A stretch of DNA of 64,000 bases from Ananas comosus (taxonomy: Eukaryota; Streptophyta; Magnoliopsida; Poales; Bromeliaceae): the NCBI RefSeq assembly GCF_001540865.1, contig NC_033623.1:5739545-5803544 (forward strand), read 5' to 3'. The stretch's first letter is position 1. Every line of letters begins with the position of its first letter. The notes beneath the pieces were generated by a model, which saw only the letters and a program-made list of their open reading frames with translations, ran no database searches and was not told the origin of the DNA. Below are positions 58,937 to 64,000 of this stretch, one piece after another. The position numbers and the translations under genes are program-made.

Positions 58937-61540
58937 TGTCACGCCCGGGTACCAGTGGAAGCATATCCGGTACGTGCACAGACCCGCCATACACCTGCAG
59001 TATATAAGGCGTCTACCAGTAACAAGTCGATAGGAAGAAAACATAAAAAAATCCTATCCTGATATCAGAGCAAAGTACAATTCGATAATACAATCAACAA
59101 TAGAACGAGGAGTAAACAATACAAAATCTCAACTAAAGGAGAAGTACCACAACTGTAGTGTCTAGTCCAAAAGTAAATATACATCACAGGTATACAAAAA
59201 GTAGATACAATGGTAGTCTCTCTATACTTAGGGACATCACCCTCGGCCGTAGCCCGAGTAGCAAGGTGATCGACTAGCATGCTCCTAGCAATGTCTAGCT
59301 AGACGCAACTCCCTTGCCACGATCCCTACCCTCTCCTGTAGATGGCTCTGTAAAAACAACCATAAAAAGGGCGTGAGAACTATTAACAATAGTTCCCAGT
59401 GGGTAAGCCGCCAGCCTCGGCGAATTACACCACTAGGCTCATGATGTACTAAATGAAAGTAAAAGCAATAACTGCATGATATATGTGTGTAATGCTAACA
59501 AATAATCATGGTTTCTGCAGTAATGAATCAACTAAATAATAGAAGCATAGCAACTACTTTAAGCATGAGTATAAGCATGGATGTGTAAGTAAATACTGTA
59601 CACTATAACTGATAATCATTCATTACTGTCCTTTGTCAACTATCCTTGTCATTTTGTACTTTCATTTCATATAGAATTTTTCATTCATTCATCAGGATCT
59701 ACACAAGGTAGTCCAGCTTGCGCCGCGCCTAATGACCCCGTGGTAGTATACACTCCCCACGGCAATCTACTCGGCACCCAATCCCGCACGGGCGAGCAAC
59801 TGTCGCGTAGGCCAACTCCGGAGTACCATCTTGTAGGGCGCGACCCTCACAAGCATGTGCAAATGAGCACAATGGCAAGCAAGCATAATCTACAGTCCAA
59901 CATGTCTCAATCCTCACGATTTTACTTGTAATGTTCTCACTTTCGATCCTTTGATCGGAATTTTAGTATAACGAATATTAACAATAGCTAATATCCACTA
60001 GATTAATAAACATGTGTGAATAATGCTAATTTACATATGACACTAGATACATTTCCACTATCATGGCATTATCATTATAGTCACGAAGCATGTTGTTGTT
60101 CTATACTTCATAATCAATAAAGTCATAAAAATGATGACTTGTCCATTGGTGATTCAACTGAATTAAACCTGAACATAAAGACTTGTATGCATGAATGTTC
60201 TCTACTTCATAGAGTTCTTAATTAAATTATGTGTCGACATATAGTGACCAATCTCAGGTCCTATATCCACCACAACAGCACACAACTATACAGATTCTAT
60301 AGTAACATATAGAATATAGGGGGGCTTCACTTGCTCTGGTTAGGTCAAACCCACCTTTTACTAGGCTCAAATCAGTCCACAAGAGTCCCGAAATTCAGCT
60401 CAATCAAGCCTCAGCCCTGCTGAAAACAAAACATCAAAACCGCGTCGAGACGATTACTTAAGAATTCAATTTTGGCAAAATTCTCAATTAATACAAGGTG
60501 GAAGCTTAATTCCCTATTTTGGCTCAGTTAATACCTCAAACTAAGTTCCCAAAATCCCTCACATATCAGCCAGAAATAATCCGAAGGTCCGTCACAAGCC
60601 TGCTGCGAATAACACCAATACGGCATCAAAATTGTCAATTACCAATAAACATAGTCGGAATCTTGCAATTTCAGTTTCCTAACTGATATTTTTGCTTACC
60701 TCAGGTTAGAACACCTCCTAAACCAGTCCCCAAGGTCACCAATTAGGTTCAATTTAGTTCGGAAACCTGCTGCGAACTGCGATCCCAAAATCAGCCCCTT
60801 TCGTCGAATTCATGCCCAAACTATGAAGAAAAGAGATAGTTTACCTTCGTAGATCATAAACTTAGTTCCAACTGAGCTAAGCTATAATATCTTACCCTGT
60901 TACAACAGCAAAACCTCTTTTCTAATTAGCTGGAACAGTAAAAATCCAAAATCAGCAAACTATTCAACTAATAGAACCTCGACTACGGAATATAGAGTCA
61001 AATACCTTCTCAAACTTCCAACCAGTAAACTACTGGTTCAGAGCTGCGAAAAGCCTTCCAAAACCCTCTCTGATACGTCCACGTAAGCTCCGCGATGCTC
61101 GCCAATAGCGAAGAACCAGCGAGGCGACGAAAATGAGCTAAATCTCCGATTTCTTGTAGAGAGAGAAAAAAAACCTAGTGAAAGAGAGTGAAGAAGGTGG
61201 AAGAACACTTTCCTGAGCTCCAGCAACTTCCACTGAGCTCCTGTAGTCGTGCTGGGCACAAGGGATAAGAACAGGAAGCAAAAAGACCAAAAACACCCTG
61301 CTGCCAAGCACCTGCTGCTGCTGCTTGCTTGCTGTTCCGGTACAGGGTGATGGCTGTACCGGTACACAATGCAAAAAGTGCTGAATTTTGCCAGTTCAAT
61401 GCACTTTCTTACTTCTAGCTTTCCAATCATCCTCTAACTTGTTCAAAAACTTGTCCAAACCTTTTAGAACATGTAGGATAGTTCCACATTTCATTCCACA
61501 CACTCGAACTCGGCAATTTGCAAAAGTTCAGTGTATTACA
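58937..61540 (-). mobile_element. Solo LTR, family D, in Tekay gag, perfect TSD
   Basis: A 2604-base LTR begins TGTCACGCCCGGG and ends CAGTGTATTACA, flanked by TGAGC at 58932-58936 and 61541-61545. In sense (minus) orientation: GTTCCGGTAC/GTACCGGTAC pair, AG-rich/CT-rich leader near 61150-61200, GAG|GTAAGC (donor G at 60699), an 8-bp perfect stem with a 3-base loop (59377-59395), and TTTTTACAG ending at 59348. It splits gag just after the zinc-knuckle region. It is younger than the Tekay host element. Confidence 0.95.
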
Positions 61541-62773
61541 TGAGCGTCCAGCCGACATAGCCGGCGGCAATCCCGCAAACTGTCTCGGGGTGGAAGGAAC
61601 TGATGCCGCCGTTGGTGCAGATGACGCCCCACTCGGCACTCCCAGGCCATATGCCCCGCTTGGCCATACCTATAGCACTTTCCCTCGCGTTGCTGACAAG
61701 CCGACGGTCGATGCTCACCGCCGCAAATAACGCATTTGGAAGGCCTCCAATTCTTTGATTGCTGTCGGGGATACCGAGGGATTTTCTTTGCATTCGGCTG
61801 CCCCCGGCACCACCCGCCGCCCGCTTCTTTCCTTTGTCCCTTGACTCCGCCATAGACTCGCGCTCCTCTCGTGCGTAGGCGTTGCCATGCTCCGCCCATA
61901 AGGCTCGATCCTCCGCAAAGGTCACAAGCTTAAGGATCTGCACGACCTCATAGATCCTCGGTCTAAGTCCTCGCAAGAACCAATCGGCCCGGTCCCGATC
62001 ATCTCGAACAACATCTGGGACGCAATCAATGATGTGGAAGAACTCCTGCTCGTAATCCGACACCGAGCGATCTCCTTGCCTAAACTTGCGAAATTTTTCT
62101 TGTAGCTTCCGCTTCACCCTGTCGGGGAAGTAGTTCGCGAACATCGCCTTCTTGAACTCCTCCCACAACATAGGCGGAAGGTCAGAAGGCCGATCCCGCT
62201 TCACCCACTTCCACCACACCTTCGCCGCCTTATCTAGGCAATGGGTGGCGAGGTGCACCTTGTCCTTCTCGAAGCTATAAATATTCTCGAAGAGTGTCTC
62301 CATGGCGTCGATCCACGACTCCACCATCGCCGGCTCCACCTTTTCCCCGTCAAACGTAGGTGGGCTAACTTCTTGAACATAACGAGAGCTATAAGAGCAC
62401 GCTCTCGCTCTGCCTCTACCGCTGCACTATCGGGATTTGAGGTTCCCGATCCGGCCGGCACCGCCGTGACTAGCAAAGCCGCGACTGGCTCCGCCGCCGC
62501 CGCCACTCCCTCGGCCGCACTCGGCACCACTGCAGGGAGCGTAGGATGCCCGGCGCCCACTTGCGCCGCCGTCGCCTGCTGCTGCTCTAAGGCCTCTTGA
62601 AGCCTTCACATCTGCTCCCCTTGGCGCTGCATAGACTCCGCTTGCTACCGTACTACTCAAATAAGCGTGGCCATTTGCTCCCGAAGCTCCCCGTCACCAC
62701 TCGCTCCGGGTTGCGCAGGAGCCGCACTCGGTTCCTCGGGCCTAGACCTCGTTCGGGGTCGTCCACGAGGCAT
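61541..62773 (-). pseudogene. Tekay gag (N-terminus to zinc knuckles), broken
   Basis: The minus-strand ATG at 62773 starts MPRGRPRTRSRPEE, with early stops near 62660. A -1 frameshift near 62362 separates FKKLAH from the capsid block, which reads VESWIDAMETLFENIYS, DKVHLATHCLDKAAKVWWK, WEEFKKAMFANYFPD and SVSDYEQEFFHIIDCVPDVV, typical Tekay capsid. A second shift precedes two zinc knuckles, CVICGGEHRPSAC and CYRYGQAGHMAWEC; in the latter the second Cys is Tyr. The solo D LTR then interrupts the gene at 61540. Gag forms the virus-like particle and binds RNA. Confidence 0.92.
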
Positions 62774-63085
62774 TGCTTCCTGAAATGAAGCAATTCACAT
62801 TAGTTACTCAACCAATACACTCGAACATACCCAATCGGGCGAAAGCAAACAAGTGTATTTATTTTCATTCCAAAGCATCATGTCGTCGGCCGCCGATCAC
62901 AACACAACGAATAGAAAATAAATATTAACTTGAATTAGCCCCTAACCATATTAGAGACTTACTAGCATCAACCCAATCATAAAGCTTTCGCAATACTTTG
63001 ATTCTACGTCACTCACGTTTCCTAGATCCTTAAGGTTTTTCATTCTTAAGAGTGTCTAGGTCCATCCTATACTTTCACTTTTAGT

Positions 63086-63096
63086 CTCTGATACCA
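63086..63096 (-). promoter_or_regulatory. Primer binding site (initiator tRNA-Met type) of the Tekay element
   Basis: On the minus strand TGGTATCAGAG lies seven bases after the 5' LTR end at 63104. It is complementary to initiator tRNA-Met and marks the LTR to the right as the 5' LTR. Confidence 0.92.
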
Positions 63097-63103
63097 TTAT
63101 ATC

Positions 63104-64000
63104 TGTCACGCCCTGCGACCGATCCCTTTGGCCGGTCCGGGCACGTCGAACAGACCTCGAACGAACAGCACATCTCCTGTCCGCCCAAGGCTCAACAACA
63201 AGTACAAATCGAGTAGAAAAATTTGCATATGCGGAAACATACATAATCGGCTTGCACAAGGACAAGCAATAGCCAAAGTGAAAGTACTAACTAAACATGC
63301 ATACAAGTAATATGATTAGTTTTTAACCACATACATGCATTCAACTTATACATTTACATTCTTTTCTTTAACATCATTTCTTCTCTTGATACATCACATG
63401 ATATCCCCAAAATATAACCTTTTTGCAACTAACATAAGTTCCTTTACATCATTCATTTAAACATCTATAATCATCATAGTACAAAAGATGATATATAAGG
63501 GTAAGCAACTAAACCAAAATGTAACCAACTCGGGTGGTCCCTGTCTATGGCGCGATACCTTTACCGCGATCGTCGATCGACTCACTCGGTCCCGGCTCTG
63601 TGGAAAAAGGGGGGTGAGAACTACAACAAAGTTCCCAGTGGGTTCGGCCGCCGACCTCGTCGACTTTCTCACTAGGTCTAAATCAGACATAGTAGAAGAA
63701 AGAATAGATAGTAACCAACTAAACAAGTGCAACTAAAATGCCCGAACAAGATATAATCAATAATTATGCTCAATTAGAATGCTCATGATGAATGCAAGAT
63801 TACTTTCCATTTTCCGGTCCTTTTGGCTAACCCGTAGGTTTCGCCTCAACAAACCACTTACCAATCCAAGTCCCTATTATCGGGCCCTAAGCTTCCTCCC
63901 GACGAGACCAATAGACTCACCAACCAAATCCCTAGTATCGGGCCCTAAACTTCCTCCCGATGGGACCGTCTTCTAGAGCAAACACCTTCCCAGTGATGAC
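63104..64000 (-). repeat. Tekay (family A) 5' LTR, partial (continues beyond the window)
   Basis: It begins TGTCACGCCCTGCG and aligns with 52713-53600 over its full visible length. The conserved stem block is at about 63618-63640. The U3 end, and the TSD partner of GGTAC, are outside the window. Confidence 0.92.

Larger units (their letters stand above)
52713..64000 (-). mobile_element. Near-complete but dead Tekay/Del-type chromovirus (family A), runs off right end
   Basis: The order on the minus strand is: 5' LTR (63104 to beyond 64000), PBS, leader, gag, protease, RT, RNase H, integrase, chromodomain, PPT and 3' LTR. The gene order and the C-terminal chromodomain place it in the Ty3/gypsy chromoviruses; the gag and pol motifs are those of the Tekay clade. 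LTRs differ at about 15 of the first ~165 aligned bases, nearly all transitions. The left target flank is GGTAC (52708-52712). A solo D LTR (58937-61540) is nested. Stops and frameshifts in every gene rule out autonomy. Confidence 0.93.

Overview
The window is nuclear DNA of a flowering plant, most likely a monocot. It is almost entirely nested LTR retrotransposons of the long-LTR Tekay/Del (Ty3/gypsy chromovirus) type, with Ty1/copia pieces, non-autonomous hAT elements and (TA)n-flanked MITEs. The one convincing host gene piece is a GC-rich first exon at 33665-34314 with GC-rich third positions, typical of monocots. Pineapple is only a guess, because it carries Del-like elements (dea1). No rRNA, tRNA, CRISPR or bacterial features were seen. 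LTR families are called A to I here; these are my labels, not database names.

Layout. 1-517 is the 3' end of a D LTR. 518-1965 is a C-LTR fragment plus MITE-like and tandem-repeat DNA. 1966-8033 is a family A 5' LTR whose PBS end is inverted and which holds a solo C LTR (4128-7444, TSD ACCTC). 8034-11314 is LTR fragments and unassigned DNA. 11320-14829 is a solo D LTR (TSD ACTGC). 14830-19106 is an H LTR holding a solo copia LTR (17131-18881, TSD TAAGT). 19107-21446 is an inverted E/D LTR pair. 21447-31119 is a gag pseudogene and LTR of a different Ty3-like element, split by a solo B LTR (22803-30117, TSD ACTTC) that itself holds a solo F LTR (25162-29484, TSD GGACA). 31120-35680 is the low-repeat island with the host exon. 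35681-41753 is an internally deleted copia element (TSD ATGCA) split by a solo B LTR (37680-40743). 41754-46115 is AT-rich DNA with a hAT-like element and MITEs. 46128-51435 is a solo F LTR with a nested hAT element. 52713 to beyond 64000 is a nearly complete but dead Tekay element on the minus strand (3' LTR, PPT, chromodomain, integrase, RNase H, RT, protease, gag, PBS, 5' LTR), with a solo D LTR (58937-61540, TSD TGAGC) inserted near the end of gag.

How the parts fit. Insertions are stacked two to three deep, and most have already lost their bodies by LTR-LTR recombination. No element here looks able to move by itself: Tekay pol has several stops, frameshifts and a changed RT active site. 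The most interesting signal is shared by the Ty3-type LTR families. Each has a TATA box and CT-rich leader, then a good 5' splice site. About 0.7-2.2 kb later, roughly 400-560 bp before the LTR 3' end, comes a short stem-loop followed within about 20-30 bases by a pyrimidine tract ending in AG. The stem bases differ between families but pairing is kept. This predicts a spliced leader intron inside the LTR. The U3 regions of several families also carry repeated palindromes centred on ACCGGT.
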